DNA of 64,000 bases from Herbidospora solisilvae (GCF_009901565.1 NZ_WXEW01000004.1:434001-498000); one strand, 5' to 3'. Positions 20,463-29,058 are shown, counted from the stretch's first letter. Notes: generated by a model not told the origin, from the sequence alone. A program made the numbers and translations.

Positions 20463-21115
20463 AGGTCAAGGGTAGCGACCTTGCGGGACACCAATCGGGC
20501 CAGTTCCTCGGTCGTGCGGGCGTCGGCGCCGCTCATGCCGGCGTTCACCACGCCGATCACCGCCCCGCCCTGGCGGGCCACGACCAGGTGCATCTCGTAG
20601 GGATAGCCGCCGACCCGCCCGACCAGGCGGCGCGCGACGCCCCCGCCTTCGAGGACCTTCTCCGACACCGCGAGCGGGGCCACGGTCAGCCGGTTGACCT
20701 CGCCGGGGGTCTGGTCGCGGGCGGTGGTGCAGGCGCGGGAGGCCTTGGCCAGCTCGTCCATCTGCTCGGCGGCCTCGCCCGAGCCGTAGAGGGCGAGCGA
20801 GACGGCGGCCGTCTGGCCGACGCCCTCGCCCAGGTAGCTGGCGGTGGTGGCGGCGGTCAGGCCCTCGCGGGCGGGCCGGCCGGCCATCAGGTTGAACAGG
20901 CGGCGGCACTCCTGGACGACCGGTTCGAACGGTTTCTCCCAGCCGGGCCGCGACCGGGTCGCGAAGCCGCGCGGGATCTCGTCGAGGTCGGCGAACAGCG
21001 CCTTGATCTTGAGGGCCTGCGGGGTGGAGCGGACGTCTCCGACGGGGGCCGAGCCGCACCCCGCGACGGCGGCGGCGAGCAGACAGCAGGCGACGGCCAG
21101 TTTCGCCACGCGCAT
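20459..21115 (-). CDS. Secreted lipoprotein of unknown function
   Basis: A 218-residue protein with a lipoprotein signal peptide (LAVACCLLAAAVAGCGSAP). The mature domain has three Cys, including VVQECRRLF and ASRACTTARD, as in the actinobacterial sensor-type extracellular domain related to the PknH C-terminal domain; that link is tentative. It starts the minus-strand transcript running into the deaminase-like gene and era, with a four-base overlap. Confidence 0.65.
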   Translation of the reverse strand: MRVAKLAVACCLLAAAVAGCGSAPVGDVRSTPQALKIKALFADLDEIPRGFATRSRPGWEKPFEPVVQECRRLFNLMAGRPAREGLTAATTASYLGEGVGQTAAVSLALYGSGEAAEQMDELAKASRACTTARDQTPGEVNRLTVAPLAVSEKVLEGGGVARRLVGRVGGYPYEMHLVVARQGGAVIGVVNAGMSGADARTTEELARLVSRKVATLDL

Positions 21116-21182
21116 TTTCCAGGTCCCCCCGTCGACGTCCCTCGGGCTACATTCCCGGATGGCGACGGGCCTAAAAACATCA

Positions 21183-21215
21183 TTAGGGGGCTCTCGCCGG
21201 ACGAGAGCCCCCTAA
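21183..21215 (-). terminator. Very strong hairpin upstream of the lipoprotein gene
   Basis: Perfect 14-bp arms TTAGGGGGCTCTCG and CGAGAGCCCCCTAA flank a five-base loop. On the minus strand it is followed within a few bases by a T run (TGATGTTTTTAGG). It lies in a divergent intergenic region, so it does not end a known protein gene; it may end a small transcript from 21220-21400 or insulate the lipoprotein promoter. Confidence 0.75.
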
Positions 21216-21238
21216 TCGATGATCCCCCTCAGATCAGC

Positions 21239-21310
21239 CGGTGCGCCGCGAACCCCTCCCGGCGCACCGATCGACCCCTTGTTCGGCGCCCCGAACCCCT
21301 CCCGGGCGCC
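21239..21310 (+). ncRNA. Candidate 6C-type small RNA (two C-loop hairpins)
   Basis: Two stem-loops carry the same loop, CGAACCCCTCC. Hairpin 1 pairs CGGTGCGCCG (21239-21248) with CGGCGCACCG (21260-21269). Hairpin 2 pairs GGCGCCC (21285-21291) with GGGCGCC (21304-21310). A 15-base linker joins them. Two hairpins with C-rich loops define the actinobacterial 6C RNA class, whose loops can pair with G-rich ribosome sites. A weaker third stem, TGATC/GATCA with loop CCCCTCA, lies just 5'. The strand is inferred from the C-rich loops; the nearest strong terminator reads the other way, so the opposite strand is not excluded. Confidence 0.6.
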
Positions 21311-21419
21311 TTGGAAGAAGAATGCCGGGGATGACTTGCAAGTCGCTTAAAGAACGCTTGCGGAGAAACTCCCCGTCGGATGCAAGACACACCCAAGCAG
21401 GTGAGAGCATCCTTGGCAC

Positions 21420-21809
21420 GTGACAACCGCGCCCGTCCAGCACCGACGCCTCTTGCAGGAGTACGTCGGCAGCGCCCGGCTCATGTCCCTGTCCGCCGTC
21501 GACGGCGACGGGGCACCGGCGCTCCTCCCCCTGCCCTTCCACGCGGCCTTCGCGCCCGACCGGCTCATGTTCATCGCCCACCGCGAGCGCCCTCTGGTGG
21601 CCGGTCTGGCCGCCCGGCCGAAAGTGGCGGGCTCGATCATCGCCGGCGCGGGACGCGGCGTGACCTTCGCCGGCCTGGCGACCGCCGCCGAGTCGCCCGA
21701 CCCGGTCCGGCTGGCCCCGGGCGAGCAGCTCTACCGGATCGACGTCACCGAGTGGTTACTCTTCGACGAGCACGCCTACGAGTACCGCGTCCACCCCATC
21801 AGGGCGTAG
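21420..21809 (+). CDS. Pyridoxamine 5'-phosphate oxidase-like FMN-binding protein
   Basis: A 129-residue split-barrel protein. It shows the pattern of small actinobacterial PPOX-family proteins: ARLMSLSAVDGDGAPALLPL, then PDRLMFIAHRERPLVAGLAA, then a strand VTFAGLATAAE. These bind FMN or F420 and act as oxidases, reductases or heme-binding proteins; this one is too short to assign. It starts with GTG and lies upstream of the two-component genes on the same strand. Confidence 0.75.
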   Translation: MTTAPVQHRRLLQEYVGSARLMSLSAVDGDGAPALLPLPFHAAFAPDRLMFIAHRERPLVAGLAARPKVAGSIIAGAGRGVTFAGLATAAESPDPVRLAPGEQLYRIDVTEWLLFDEHAYEYRVHPIRA

Positions 21810-21815
21810 GGACGA

Positions 21816-21837
21816 TTCACGGCTGATACACGGCTGA
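21816..21837 (+). promoter_or_regulatory. Tandem 11-bp direct repeat upstream of the response regulator
   Basis: TTCACGGCTGA is followed at once by TACACGGCTGA, an 11-bp-spaced direct repeat as bound by OmpR/PhoB-type regulators. TATTCT at 21862-21867 is a likely -10, which puts the repeat just upstream of the -35 position. A 16-bp match to this element recurs at 23724-23745 before the VanY-like gene. Confidence 0.65.
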
Positions 21838-21900
21838 GGCGGGACGGCCGTCCGGTCCGCATATTCTGCATCGGACCTGTTCCTGCGTCATTGGAGAACG

Positions 21901-22566
21901 ATGTCGGTTTCGGTGCTCCTGGTCGAGGACGACGAGGTGATCCGCAGAAGCGTCGGCATGGCCCTGGAGCGCTACGGCTACCGCGTCGCCTCCGCGGCCG
22001 ACGGCCTCACCGGCCTGGAGCGCTTCCACGCCGGCGGCCATGATCTCCTCCTGCTCGACGTGATGCTGCCCGGCCTCGACGGCATCGGCCTGTGCCGCCG
22101 GGTGCGCGAGACCAGCCTGGTGCCGATCCTGATGATGTCGGCGCGCGGCGACGCCCTCGACGTGGTGTCCGGGCTGGAGGCCGGGGCCGACGACTACGTC
22201 GTCAAGCCCGCCGACACCTCCGTGCTGGTGGCCAGGATCCGGGCGCTGCTGCGCCGGGCCACCCCCGCCCCCGGCGGCACCCCCCGGCTCGTCTTCGGCG
22301 ACCTGACCGTCGACCCCGAGGCGCTGGAGGTGTACGTCGCGGGCGAGCAGGTCTCCCTGGCGCCCACCGAGTTGCGGCTGCTACTGGAGTTCGCCGCCAA
22401 TCCCGGCATCGTCCTGGACCGCCAGACGCTGCTGCACAACGTCTGGGACTACGGCTGGGACGGCGACAGCCGGGTCGTCGACCTGTGCGTCCAGCGGCTG
22501 CGGCGGAAGATCGGGGCCGACCGCGTCGAGACGGTCCGCGGTTTCGGCTACAAGCTGCGGCGCTGA
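21901..22566 (+). CDS. OmpR/PhoB-type response regulator (VanR-like)
   Basis: A 221-residue response regulator. The receiver domain has the acidic pair EDD (residues 9-11), phospho-acceptor Asp53 in LLLLDVMLPGLDG and the KPAD lysine near residue 102. The C-terminal winged helix has LAPTELRLLLEFAANPG and VVDLCVQRLRRKIGADRVE. It is followed two bases later by the histidine kinase and then by a VanY-type peptidase, hence the VanR comparison. A direct-repeat site upstream suggests autoregulation. Confidence 0.92.
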   Translation: MSVSVLLVEDDEVIRRSVGMALERYGYRVASAADGLTGLERFHAGGHDLLLLDVMLPGLDGIGLCRRVRETSLVPILMMSARGDALDVVSGLEAGADDYVVKPADTSVLVARIRALLRRATPAPGGTPRLVFGDLTVDPEALEVYVAGEQVSLAPTELRLLLEFAANPGIVLDRQTLLHNVWDYGWDGDSRVVDLCVQRLRRKIGADRVETVRGFGYKLRR

Positions 22567-22567
22567 G

Positions 22568-23734
22568 ATGGCCCCCTGGAGATCCCTGCGCTGGCAGATC
22601 GCCGCCCTGGTCGCGGTGGCGTCCGGCGTGGTGGCACTGGCCGTGGGCCTCCTGGTCCACCGGAGCACCCTGGAACGCTCGCTGAGCCTGGGCCGCGACC
22701 GGGCCGTGACCGCCCTGCTGGCCGACTCCCCCGGCGCCGCCGACCCGGGCCCGCTCCCGGCCGCGCTGGCCGCCCGGATCGGGGCGCCGGGCACCTACGC
22801 CACCTGGTACGACGACCGCGACCCCGACGTCCCGTGGATGTGGGCGGCCACCGGAGCCAGGGCCGTCAAGATCGACATGGGCGGGGACCTGCGCAACCTG
22901 CGGGCCCTCGACCGCCACATCGTGCTCGCCTCGCTGGGCGTGCTGGGCCTGGTGGTCCCCCTGGCGGCGCTGGCCGCCGAGCTGCCCAACCGCCGTCTCA
23001 GGCGGGTGGCCCGCACCGCCCGCCGCGTCGCCGACGGCGACCTGGAGGCCCGCACGTCGGCCGGACGCGGCGGCGACGAGATTACCGGCATCGCCGCCGC
23101 CGTCGACACGATGGCCGCGGCCCTGCACGACCGCCTGCGCGTCGAGCAGCGGTTCACCGCCGACGTCGCCCACGAGCTGCGCACGCCGCTGATGGGCCTG
23201 GTAACCTCCGCCGAGCTGCTGCCGGAGGGAGAGGCGACCGATCTGGTCCGCGACCGGGTCGGGGTGCTGCGCGTCCTCGTGGAGAACCTGCTGGAGATCT
23301 CCCGCCTGGACGCGGGCGCCGAGTCCGCCGAGCGGGTGGAGGTCCCGCTGGGCCGGTTCGCCGGCGACTGCGTGCACCGCGCGGGCCTGGCGGCCGAGGT
23401 GACCGTGCACGGCGACCCGGTCGCCGTGACCGACCCCCGCCGCCTCGACCGCATCCTGGCCAACCTGGTCGTCAACGCCCACCGGCACGGGAGCGCCCCC
23501 GTCGAGGTGCAGGTGGAGGATACGACGATCACCGTCCGCGACCACGGTCCCGGCTTCCCCGAATCGCTGCTGGCGGAGGGGCCCCAGCGGTTCCGGACCG
23601 GGGCGAGCGAACGCGGCCGTGGGCACGGCCTGGGGCTGACCATCGCCGCCGGGCAGGCCAGGGTCATCGGGGCCCGGATCGGCTTCGCCAACGACCCGGA
23701 CGGCGGCGCCGTCGCCACCGTGCGGCTGAGCTGA
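22568..23734 (+). CDS. Sensor histidine kinase (VanS-like)
   Basis: A 388-residue membrane kinase: TM1 at about 8-30, a short extracellular domain with TYATWYDDRDPDVPWMW, TM2 at about 117-138, HAMP, the HisKA box with phospho-acceptor His202 in FTADVAHELRTPL, and an HATPase with the N box ILANLVVNAHRHG and G box VRDHGPGFPE. The extracellular loop of about 85 residues would be the sensor. It forms an operon with the preceding regulator. Confidence 0.92.
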   Translation: MAPWRSLRWQIAALVAVASGVVALAVGLLVHRSTLERSLSLGRDRAVTALLADSPGAADPGPLPAALAARIGAPGTYATWYDDRDPDVPWMWAATGARAVKIDMGGDLRNLRALDRHIVLASLGVLGLVVPLAALAAELPNRRLRRVARTARRVADGDLEARTSAGRGGDEITGIAAAVDTMAAALHDRLRVEQRFTADVAHELRTPLMGLVTSAELLPEGEATDLVRDRVGVLRVLVENLLEISRLDAGAESAERVEVPLGRFAGDCVHRAGLAAEVTVHGDPVAVTDPRRLDRILANLVVNAHRHGSAPVEVQVEDTTITVRDHGPGFPESLLAEGPQRFRTGASERGRGHGLGLTIAAGQARVIGARIGFANDPDGGAVATVRLS

Positions 23735-23745
23735 TACACGGCCGA
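23724..23745 (+). promoter_or_regulatory. Second copy of the VanR-like operator, before the peptidase gene
   Basis: GCTGATACACGGCCGAG within this span matches the upstream operator (GCTGATACACGGCTGAG, within 21816-21840) with one mismatch. It overlaps the end of the kinase gene and lies about 80-100 bases upstream of the peptidase start, so the regulator probably controls the peptidase directly. Confidence 0.6.
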
Positions 23746-23828
23746 GCGGCGGCTCCCGCGGCACTGACACCTGCGCCGACCAGCCTGAACGCATCGATGC
23801 GATGCCGATCAGGAACGGACGTGCACCC

Positions 23829-24329
23829 ATGTACCGGTGGCTGGTGCCCCTGCTTTTCACCCTCACGACGGCCTGCGCCCCCGTCGGCGTGGCGGACGGA
23901 TTCGTGGCCGACGGGGCGCACATCTCCCCGTTCGCCACCGGCCTGCCCGCGATCACGAACCTGGACCCCGCCCTCCTGCGGGCCGTGCGGGAGGCCGCCC
24001 GCGACGCCGCCGCCGACGGCGTCCCGATGTTCCTGACCACCGCCTGGCGCAGCGAGCGCTACCAGCGGCGGTTGTACGACGAGGCGATCACCAAATATGG
24101 GAGCGAGCAGGAGGCCCGCCGTTTCGTCAGCACCCCCGGCCACTCCCGGCACGTCACCGGCGACGCCGTCGACGTCGGGCCGACCGACGCCGACGACTGG
24201 CTCAACCGGCACGGCCGCGCCTACGGCCTCTGCCAGACGTACGCGAACGAGATCTGGCACTTCGAATTGGCGACCACGCCGGGCGGCGACTGCCCTCCGA
24301 TGCGGCCCGACGCGACGGCGCGGCTCTAG
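23829..24329 (+). CDS. VanY-type D,D-carboxypeptidase (M15 family), secreted
   Basis: A 166-residue zinc peptidase. The M15B/VanY metal and catalytic residues are present: SRHVTGDAVDVG (H108, D115) and NEIWHFE (H144). The N-terminus MYRWLVPLLFTLTTACAP is a signal peptide, possibly of a lipoprotein. VanY-type enzymes remove the terminal D-Ala of peptidoglycan precursors, lowering binding of glycopeptides. The set with a VanRS-like pair and a shared operator suggests a cell-wall-stress response; ligase genes of the vanHAX type are absent. An in-frame ATG at 23802 would add nine residues. Confidence 0.85.
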   Translation: MYRWLVPLLFTLTTACAPVGVADGFVADGAHISPFATGLPAITNLDPALLRAVREAARDAAADGVPMFLTTAWRSERYQRRLYDEAITKYGSEQEARRFVSTPGHSRHVTGDAVDVGPTDADDWLNRHGRAYGLCQTYANEIWHFELATTPGGDCPPMRPDATARL

Positions 24330-24330
24330 A

Positions 24331-25602
24331 TCAGTGGCGGGCCACCGCGTCGTCGTCGACCCGCCGGACCACCACGGTGCTGATGCGGTTGCGGCGTCCC
24401 GCGAGTTCGTCGGCCGTCAGCCGCAGCCCGGCCACGGTCGCCTCGGAGCCGGCGATCGGCACCCGGCCGAGGGCGTGGGCCAGCAGGCCGCCCACGGTGT
24501 CGACGTCCTCCGACTCGATCTCGGTGTCGAACAGCTCCTCCAGCTCCCACACCGCGAGGCGGGCGGTGACCCGGACCGCGCCGTCGTCGAGGTGCTCGAC
24601 CCGGGGGGCCTCCTGGTCGTATTCGTCGGCGATCTCGCCGACGATCTCCTCGATGACGTCCTCGATCGTGACGAGCCCGGCGGTGCCGCCGTATTCGTCG
24701 ATCACGATCGCCAGGTGGATCTGCCGGGCCTGCATGTCGCGCAGCAGGTCGTCGATGGGCTTGCTCTCCGGGACGTAGGTGGCCGGGCGCATCAGCTCCT
24801 CGACCGCGCCCTCGCCGTCGCCGGTCTCCTGGATGCGGCGGACGATGTCCTTCAGGTAGGCGATGCCGATGACGTCGTCCTCGTTCTCGCCCGTCACCGG
24901 GACCCGGGAGAAGCCGCTGCGCAGCGCCAGCGACAACGCCTGTTCGAGGGTCTTGTGGCGTTCGATGAAGACCATGTCGGTGCGGGGCACCATGACCTCG
25001 CGCACCAGCGTGTCGCCCAGCTCGAAAACCGAGTGGATCATCTCGCGCTCGTCGGGCTCGATGACCCGCCGCTCCTCGGCCAGGTCGACCAGGTCGCGCA
25101 GCTCGGCCTCGGAGGTGAACGGCCCCTCGCGGAAGCCCTTGCCGGGGGTGACCGCGTTGCCGAGCAGGATCAGCAGCGTCGGCAGCGGCCCGAAGATCCG
25201 GGTCAGCCCGTAGACGACGGGCGCACTGGCCAGCGCGATCGGCTCGGCGTGCTGCCGCCCGAGCGTGCGCGGAGAGACGCCGACGATGACGTAGGCGATG
25301 ACGATCATGGCCCCGGCCGCCGCGGCGTAGGCCTGGCCGGTGTCGCCCAGCCAGTCGATGAACAGCAGCGTCGCGATCACGGTCGCGCCCAGCTCGCAGG
25401 TCATCCGCAGGAGCAGCAGCAGGTTCAGGTAGCGGGGAGGATCGGCCACGATCGCCTGGAGGCGGTTGGCGCCGCGGCGCCCCTCCTTGACGAACTCCTC
25501 GGCGCGCACGCGCGAGATCCGGGTGAGCGCGGTCTCCGCGCTCGCGAGCAGGCCGCCGCCGATGATGAGGGCGACGGCCGAGATCAACCAGCCGTTACTC
25601 AT
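24331..25602 (-). CDS. CNNM/CorC-type membrane protein with CBS pair
   Basis: A 423-residue hemolysin C/CorC-family protein. The N-terminal CNNM membrane domain (about 1-190) has three or four segments. Two CBS motifs follow (VMVPRTDMVFIERHKTLEQA and YLKDIV ... VPESKPIDDLLRDMQ), then the C-terminal CorC/HlyC domain (GGLLAHALGRVPIAGS). Family members influence magnesium or cobalt handling. It sits between ybeY and the inserted VanRSY-like set and converges with the peptidase gene at a 1-bp gap. Confidence 0.92.
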   Translation of the reverse strand: MSNGWLISAVALIIGGGLLASAETALTRISRVRAEEFVKEGRRGANRLQAIVADPPRYLNLLLLLRMTCELGATVIATLLFIDWLGDTGQAYAAAAGAMIVIAYVIVGVSPRTLGRQHAEPIALASAPVVYGLTRIFGPLPTLLILLGNAVTPGKGFREGPFTSEAELRDLVDLAEERRVIEPDEREMIHSVFELGDTLVREVMVPRTDMVFIERHKTLEQALSLALRSGFSRVPVTGENEDDVIGIAYLKDIVRRIQETGDGEGAVEELMRPATYVPESKPIDDLLRDMQARQIHLAIVIDEYGGTAGLVTIEDVIEEIVGEIADEYDQEAPRVEHLDDGAVRVTARLAVWELEELFDTEIESEDVDTVGGLLAHALGRVPIAGSEATVAGLRLTADELAGRRNRISTVVVRRVDDDAVARH

Positions 25603-25607
25603 GGTTC

Positions 25608-26072
25608 CTAAGGGGCTGTTTTACGCCACGACTCCAGCAGCTCGCCCTGGAGGCCGAACATCTCGGCGTGCTCCTCGGGCTCGGCGTGGTCGTAGCCCAG
25701 CAGATGGAGGATGCCGTGGGTGCACAGCAAATCGAGTTCGTCCTGCGTCGGATGGCCCGCCTCGGCGGCCTGCCGGGCCGCCACCGTCGGGCAGAGGACG
25801 ACGTCGCCGAGCAGCGCCGGGTCGGGCGAGGCGTCGTCGTTGCGGCCCTGGCCGGGCCGGAGCTCGTCCATGGGGAAGGCCAGCACGTCGGTGGGGCCGG
25901 GCTCGCCCATCCACTGTTCGTGGAGGGCGGTCATCGCGGCCTCGTCGACGACCAGGATGGACAACTCGGCCAGGGAGTTGATGCCCATCTGGCCGAGGAC
26001 GTGCCCGGCGAGGGCGACGAGGCGGTTCTCGTCGACCTCGGTGCCGGACTCGTTGTTGACCTCGATCGTCAT
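25608..26072 (-). CDS. ybeY: rRNA maturation endoribonuclease YbeY
   Basis: A 154-residue YbeY with the zinc motif [11 protein letters not shown] and the preceding [13 protein letters not shown]. It acts in 16S rRNA 3'-end maturation and ribosome quality control. It overlaps phoH by ATGA, the usual bacterial phoH-ybeY-corC order, and is five bases from the corC-type gene. Confidence 0.96.
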   Translation of the reverse strand: MTIEVNNESGTEVDENRLVALAGHVLGQMGINSLAELSILVVDEAAMTALHEQWMGEPGPTDVLAFPMDELRPGQGRNDDASPDPALLGDVVLCPTVAARQAAEAGHPTQDELDLLCTHGILHLLGYDHAEPEEHAEMFGLQGELLESWRKTAP

Positions 26073-27091
26073 CGCCGCCCCCTGGGCCGGTTGGTGCCGT
26101 TGGCGCGCGGGTCGGACGCCAGCGCGGCGTCGTAGCGGCCGTAGGCGTCGACGATCTGCCCCACCAGCTTGTGGCGGACCACGTCGGCGCTGGTCAGACG
26201 GCTGAAGTGGATGTCGTTGATGCCGTCGAGGATGTCCTGGACCACCTTGAGGCCGCTCTGCGTGCCGCCCGGCAGGTCGACCTGGGTGACGTCACCCGTG
26301 ACGACGATCTTGGAGTTGAACCCCAGACGGGTCAGGAACATCTTCATCTGCTCGGGCGAGGTGTTCTGGGCCTCGTCGAGGATGATGAAGGCGTCGTTGA
26401 GGGTGCGGCCGCGCATGTAGGCCAGCGGGGCGACCTCGATCGTGCCCGCCGCCATCAGGCGCGGGATCGAGTCGGGGTCGATCATGTCGTGGAGGGCGTC
26501 GTAGAGCGGCCGCAGGTAGGGGTCGATCTTCTCGTAGAGCGTGCCGGGCAGGAAGCCCAGCCGCTCGCCGGCCTCCACGGCCGGACGGGTCAGGATGATG
26601 CGGTTGACCCGCTTCTCCTGCAGGGCCTTCACGGCCTTGGCCATCGCCAGATAGGTCTTGCCGGTGCCCGCGGGGCCGATGCCGAAGACGATCGTGTGCT
26701 TGTCGATCATGTCGACGTAGTTCTTCTGGTTGACCGTCTTCGGGCGGATCGTGCGCCCGCGCGAGGAGATGATGTCGAGCGAGAGCACCTCGGCCGGGCG
26801 GCCGTTGCTCTGGCGCAGCATGGCGATGCTGCGCTCGACCGCGTCGGGGGTCAGCTGCGCCCCCGAACGGGCCAGCTCGACCAGTTCCTCGAACAACCGG
26901 ACGACCACACCGCTCTCGTCGGGGGACCCGGTGATGGTGATCTCGTTGCCCCGCACGTGGATGTCGGCCCGGAAGCTCTTCTCGATGACCCGGAGGAGCT
27001 CGTCACGCGAGCCCAGGATGCTGATCATCGCGTGCTCGTCGGGGATCACGACCTTGGCGTGGGTCTTCTGTGTTTCGCGCGTCTCGGACAT
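26069..27091 (-). CDS. PhoH family ATPase (PhoH-like)
   Basis: A 340-residue PhoH-like protein with Walker [20 protein letters not shown], the block [18 protein letters not shown], Walker [21 protein letters not shown] and [14 protein letters not shown]. An N-terminal KH-like segment precedes the ATPase. The family is linked to RNA metabolism and phosphate starvation. It is translationally coupled to ybeY. Confidence 0.95.
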   Translation of the reverse strand: MSETRETQKTHAKVVIPDEHAMISILGSRDELLRVIEKSFRADIHVRGNEITITGSPDESGVVVRLFEELVELARSGAQLTPDAVERSIAMLRQSNGRPAEVLSLDIISSRGRTIRPKTVNQKNYVDMIDKHTIVFGIGPAGTGKTYLAMAKAVKALQEKRVNRIILTRPAVEAGERLGFLPGTLYEKIDPYLRPLYDALHDMIDPDSIPRLMAAGTIEVAPLAYMRGRTLNDAFIILDEAQNTSPEQMKMFLTRLGFNSKIVVTGDVTQVDLPGGTQSGLKVVQDILDGINDIHFSRLTSADVVRHKLVGQIVDAYGRYDAALASDPRANGTNRPRGRR

Positions 27092-27150
27092 GGGCGGCCT
27101 CGTCGGGCCTGCTCGCCTCCCTATTAACCGCTGTCAATGGTAGCCGTCCG

Positions 27151-27492
27151 CTACCCCATCTGGAGCGTCAGAGGCGCCCCGCCCAGCAGGTGGAGATGGG
27201 CGTGGAAGACGCTCTGCCCCGAGTCGGGCCCGGTGTTCAGGACCAGCCGGTAGCCGGACTCGGCGATGCCCTCGGCGACCGCGACGGCTTTGGCCGTCTT
27301 GATCACGTCGTCGGCGAGACCAGCCTCCGCCAGTTCCCCCGCGTCGCGCACGTGGTTTTTCGGTACGACCAGAACATGCGTGGGGGCATGGGGGTTGATG
27401 TCACGGAAGGCAAGTGTGGTGTCGGTCTCGTACACGACCGTCGCGGGTATCTCACGAGCCACGATTCCGCAGAACAGGCACTCATTCTTCAC
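27151..27492 (-). CDS. HIT family protein
   Basis: A 113-residue histidine-triad nucleotide-binding protein. The N-terminal zinc-type ECLFCGIVAREIPA and the C-terminal triad QSVFHAHLHLLGG (H-x-H-x-H) are intact. HIT proteins hydrolyse adenosine phosphoramidates. It lies in the usual place upstream of phoH in the actinobacterial block. Confidence 0.95.
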   Translation of the reverse strand: MKNECLFCGIVAREIPATVVYETDTTLAFRDINPHAPTHVLVVPKNHVRDAGELAEAGLADDVIKTAKAVAVAEGIAESGYRLVLNTGPDSGQSVFHAHLHLLGGAPLTLQMG

Positions 27493-27621
27493 GGGGGAAG
27501 CCTAGCGTTGCCAATCGGTAATCCCCGGAATGTCCCGTGCAAAGATCTGCCCGGATAGGGTTTATGTGCGAGACTGCACCGTCAACCAATCCCCTGTGTC
27601 GGGCGAGGACACAACTGGGTC

Positions 27622-28227
27622 ATGCCCCCTAATGATTCGGAAGAACGTAAACCCCCTGGCAAGGACGAGCGTCCTACTGATGTGACCACCGAGACCCTCG
27701 TGGCCGACAGGTCGCTGGGCACGGTGCCGGTCGGGTGGGATGCCGACATGGCCGTTACGGCGCTTTACAGCGCCCACTATCGGTCACTGGTGCGTCTCGC
27801 GGTGCTGCTGGTCCGCGATGTGGCCAGCGCCGAAGAAGTCGTGCAGGACGCGTTCGTCGCCATTCACGGCGCCTGGCGCAGGCTGCGCGACCCCGACAAG
27901 GCACTTGCCTACCTGCGACAGTCGGTCGTCAACCGTTCGCGCTCCGTGCTGCGCCATCGGGCCGTCGTGGAGAAGTACGCCCCCAAGGGCCTCCCCGACG
28001 CTCCGAGCGCCGAGAACGGCGCCATCGGCGAGCTTGAGCGCACCGCGGTGATCGAGGCGCTGCGCGCCCTGCCCCAGCGGCAGCGCGAGGCGCTGGTCCT
28101 GCGCTACTACGGCGACCTGTCCGAGGCCGAGATCGCCCACGCCATGGGCATCTCCAAAGGCGCGGTGAAGAGTCACACCGCAAGAGGCATGGCCTCACTA
28201 CGTCAAGTGCTGGAGAAGTTCTCATGA
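27622..28227 (+). CDS. ECF RNA polymerase sigma factor (SigE-like family)
   Basis: A 201-residue sigma-70 ECF protein. Region 2 is visible as ALYSAHYRSLVRLAVLLVRD and EEVVQDAFVAIHGAWRRL, region 4 as ALPQRQREALVLRYYGDLSE with the helix-turn-helix IAHAMGISKGAVKSH. About 45 extra polar residues precede region 2. Its stop overlaps the next gene by ATGA, an arrangement typical of a sigma factor and its cognate membrane regulator. It is inserted between the HIT and rsmE genes, opposite in strand. Confidence 0.92.
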   Translation: MPPNDSEERKPPGKDERPTDVTTETLVADRSLGTVPVGWDADMAVTALYSAHYRSLVRLAVLLVRDVASAEEVVQDAFVAIHGAWRRLRDPDKALAYLRQSVVNRSRSVLRHRAVVEKYAPKGLPDAPSAENGAIGELERTAVIEALRALPQRQREALVLRYYGDLSEAEIAHAMGISKGAVKSHTARGMASLRQVLEKFS

Positions 28228-28925
28228 CCATCCCCCCCGACGAGCACGGCGACCTCCTCCGCCGTGCCATGCGCGCGGAGGCGGACTCGGTCGTGCCGTC
28301 TCCCGACGGACTGGAGATAATCCGTCACCGCATCGAGAACCGCGGGCTCCGCGGTCTGCTGTGGTGGCGCATAGGTGCGTCCGTGGCCGCCGCCGCCCTG
28401 GTGGCCGGAATCGTGGTCGTGTCCGTTCCCGGGATCCGCGACAACGTGGGCATCATCGACGTCAAGACCGAGCAGACGCCGGCGGGAGAGCTCCCGAGCG
28501 CCGACTCGACCGCCCAGCCGCCGCCGCCGCGCGACCAGCCCGGGATCTCGATCACCACCCAGAATCCGACCCGGCCGGCCGAGACGACGCCTCCGACGGC
28601 GACGTCCGCCCCGTCGCAGCCCGCCGCCGCGCCGCCGCCCGAGCCCTCGTCCGAGCCGTGCGTCACCCCGGAGCCGACCCCGGCCCCCGACCCGGCCACC
28701 GCGGCCAAGTGCCCGACGCAGGAGGCCAACCCGACCTCGGACCCCACGACCAAGCCGAACCCGGGCGGCACCAAGTCCCCGTCCAAGCCGTCTCCCACCC
28801 CGACGGCCGACGCCCCCAGCCCGACCCCGACGGGCTGCGGCGACACATGCCCGACCTCGACGCCCGACCCCTCTCCCGCGGAGACGCCGTCGACGACGGT
28901 GGAGGTCTCGGCCCCGGCGTCCTGA
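28224..28925 (+). CDS. Single-pass membrane protein with Pro/Thr-rich exterior, sigma partner
   Basis: A 233-residue protein with a cytoplasmic head of about 48 residues (LLRRAMRAEADSVVPSPDGL), one membrane segment (IGASVAAAALVAGIVVVSV) and a long Pro/Thr/Ser-rich extracellular tail of about 150 residues with three Cys pairs or singles (EPCVTPEP, AAKCPTQ, GCGDTCP). Its overlap with the ECF gene suggests an anti-sigma or sigma-tethering role, but no zinc-type anti-sigma motif is visible. The tail probably spans the cell wall. Confidence 0.75.
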   Translation: MTIPPDEHGDLLRRAMRAEADSVVPSPDGLEIIRHRIENRGLRGLLWWRIGASVAAAALVAGIVVVSVPGIRDNVGIIDVKTEQTPAGELPSADSTAQPPPPRDQPGISITTQNPTRPAETTPPTATSAPSQPAAAPPPEPSSEPCVTPEPTPAPDPATAAKCPTQEANPTSDPTTKPNPGGTKSPSKPSPTPTADAPSPTPTGCGDTCPTSTPDPSPAETPSTTVEVSAPAS

Positions 28926-28935
28926 GCATTTCGCG

Positions 28936-28990
28936 GCGGGCCTTCTCGGAACGTGCCAAGCGGCACCCCGAGAGGGCCCGCTTTTGTTTT
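28936..28990 (+). terminator. Intrinsic terminator of the sigma operon
   Basis: Arms GCGGGCCTTCTCGG and CCGAGAGGGCCCGC pair along 14 positions with one G-U pair and are followed by TTTTGTTTT. It ends the sigma-factor transcript; rsmE lies further on in the opposite direction. Confidence 0.92.
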
Positions 28991-29058
28991 CCGGTACGTT
29001 TCCGTCAATTCGGCGACGCCCATTAATGGCGGAAATGCCGTCGAATATCCCGAAAGGG

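Noticed and set aside
27562-27777. 71-codon minus-strand frame upstream of the sigma factor
   Set aside because: It overlaps the N-terminus of the ECF gene in antisense and has no start signal.
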